From positions 1-7,266 of the forward strand of contig JAEKLK010000086.1 of NCBI GenBank assembly GCA_019509895.1: DNA of 7,266 nt. The letters are read 5' to 3'. The position numbers were made by a program, and so were the translations under genes. Under the pieces are notes generated by a model. It was not told the origin of the DNA, did no database searches, and worked only from the letters and a program-made list of their open reading frames with translations. Positions 6,121-7,266 of this stretch are shown here, one piece after another (the first letter of the stretch is position 1; the number at the start of each line of letters is the position of its first letter). The stretch is from Betaproteobacteria bacterium (GTDB lineage: Bacteria > Pseudomonadota > Gammaproteobacteria > Burkholderiales > SG8-39).

Positions 6121-7266
6121 GCCGCCGCGTCGGGGAACACCGCCTGCAGCAAATCTTCCGCGTACATCCGCTGCAGCTGGTTCGGCACGCGGGCGCCGCC
6201 GCGATTACGCGGCACGGCGAGCGCTAGCGTGGCACTCCAGCGCCAGCGGGTCTCGAAGATCGGCGACTGCAGGATCGCCTGCCGCAGCGTGTCCTCGACG
6301 GTGTTCGGGTGCAGGTAGCGGAATACTTCTTCCAGCGGAAAGGAGTGCTGGCTGCCGAGCGACAGGATGATGCCTTCCTCGGTCGCTGCCGCCTGAAGCT
6401 CGAAATTGAACCCCTGGCAGAATTTCTTCCGCAGGGCGAGTCCCCAAGCGCGGTTGACGCGGCTGCCGAACGGCGCGTGCAGCACGAGCTGCATGCCGCC
6501 GGACTCGTCGAAGAAGCGCTCGAGCGCAAGCTGGTCGACGGTCGGCACGACGCCGAGGCTGCGCTTCGCTTCGGCGAGGTACTGCGCGATCTGCTCGGCC
6601 GCCGAGCGCGACAGGCGCCAGTCGCGCTCCAGGAGCTCGATCGCCGCGTCCAGTTCACCCGGCTTGCGCGGTTCATCGGGCCCCGGCAGCTCGAAGTCGA
6701 CCGCGGCGCGCAGCCGCGACACGGCGAGGCTCATCTCGTCGGAGCGCGCCGGCGCCTCGCCCAGCCAGAACGGCATGGATGGCGGCTGGCCCTGCGCGTC
6801 GGCAACGCGCACCACGCCGTTGCCGATGCGAAGAATGCGCCACGATGTATTGCCGAGCTGGAAGACATCGCCTGGCAGCGATTCGATGGCGAAGTCCTCG
6901 TTCAGCGTGCCGATGAAGTGCCCTTCGGGCTCGAGCAGCACACGGTAGTCGAATACCTCGGGAATCGCGCCACCGTTGATGATCGCGGCCATGCGCGTGC
7001 CCTTGCGGGCGCGCAGCTTGTGGTTGAGCGAATCGTAATGCAGCAGCGCACCACGGCGGCCGCGACGGGTGGCGTAGCCGCGCGCCAGCATTTCCACCAC
7101 CTCGGTGTATTGCGCCTTCTCCAGGCTTCGGTACGGATAGGCGCGCCGGCAAAGCTCGAACAGCGCCTCCTCGTCCCATTCCTCTTCTGCGGCCGTCTCG
7201 GCGATGATCTGCTGCGCCAGGACATCGAGCGGGCGATCCGGCACGGCTATCCGATCCAGCTCACCG
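5784..7266 (-). pseudogene. lhr: Lhr-type ATP-dependent helicase, central fragment (5' end outside window; true homology 7265-5961)
   Basis: The frame runs in from the window edge ('GELDRIAVPDRPLDVLAQQ') and stays Lhr-like through 'VARDL' at 5961; its remaining residues to the stop at 5784 are missense. Lhr proteins are large superfamily-2 helicases that unwind DNA:RNA or DNA duplexes 3' to 5' in DNA repair. Seen here are the region after the helicase core ('PLDVLAQQI', winged helix) and the Lhr-specific beta-barrel domain ('YDSLNHKLRARKG', 'AIINGGAIPE', 'GTLNEDFAIE', 'GDVFQLGNTSWRI'). These are followed by 'LVLHAPFGSRVNRAWGLALRKKFC' and 'RVPNQLQRMYAEDLL', hallmarks of the family. The RecA-like ATPase motifs lie outside the window. 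A GTG at 7244 is not the start, since coding similarity continues upstream. Together with the downstream fragment this would be one gene. Confidence 0.87.
5956..5966 (-). other. Frameshifting deletion junction in lhr
   Basis: The Asp codon of 'VARD' is at 5966-5964 and the Phe codon of 'FLDDAPLEERR' at 5958-5956, leaving only 5 nt (5963-5959) between them. In intact Lhr proteins I recall about 18 residues here (pattern 'L-x-E-P-S-P-L-x-x-E-I-L-N-A-x-P-Y-x'), so about 49 nt are missing, which is not a multiple of three. The junction reads GATCT/ACGTTC, consistent with one clean deletion from inside the Leu codon to just before the residue preceding Phe. No slippery heptamer is visible to suggest programmed frameshifting. 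Confidence 0.75.

Noticed and set aside
7222..7244. GTG at 7244 as the true start of the helicase gene
   Set aside because: The frame is open and helicase-like up to the window edge, and Lhr proteins need an N-terminal RecA-like core, which must lie upstream.

Overview
This 7.3-kb window is GC-rich and almost completely coding, with every supported gene on the minus strand. Gene content (a DUF2917 protein, a long-form Lhr helicase, a PDC/PAS hybrid histidine kinase) and codon use suggest a betaproteobacterium, probably Burkholderiales or a relative. That placement is inference from family distribution, not from a marker gene.

Reading in the direction of transcription (right to left), the right half (7266-4294) is the C-terminal two thirds or so of a large ATP-dependent helicase of the Lhr family. 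It lies in two reading frames. The first runs in from the window edge and stays homologous down to about 5961. The second carries the rest of the protein from about 5958 to a stop at 4294. At the junction the conserved segment between 'VARDL' and 'FLDDAPLEERR' is missing. The sequence looks like an out-of-frame deletion of about 49 nt, so the gene is broken, or the assembly is wrong here.

The only real intergenic gap (4140-4293) follows. It holds two copies of a 20-bp REP-like hairpin repeat directly after the helicase stop codon, then a long imperfect inverted repeat upstream of the next gene cluster.

The left half is a compact five-cistron cluster: a 50-aa single-helix membrane peptide (4139-3987), a DUF2917 protein (4000-3728), a 49-aa acidic peptide (3695-3546), a single-domain CheY-like response regulator (3562-3152), and a large hybrid sensor histidine kinase (3155 to beyond position 1). 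Three of the four junctions overlap (14, 17 and 4 nt), which points to one transcript with translational coupling. The kinase has an extracytoplasmic sensor region between two membrane helices, three PAS domains (the first two an obvious 131-codon tandem duplication), HisKA and ATPase domains, and a C-terminal receiver cut off by the window edge. Kinase and stand-alone receiver probably form one phosphosignalling unit; its signal and output are not visible here.

The most notable points are the lesion in lhr, the two small proteins missed by ordinary length cut-offs (one membrane, one acidic), the duplicated PAS module, and the repeat-bearing gap.
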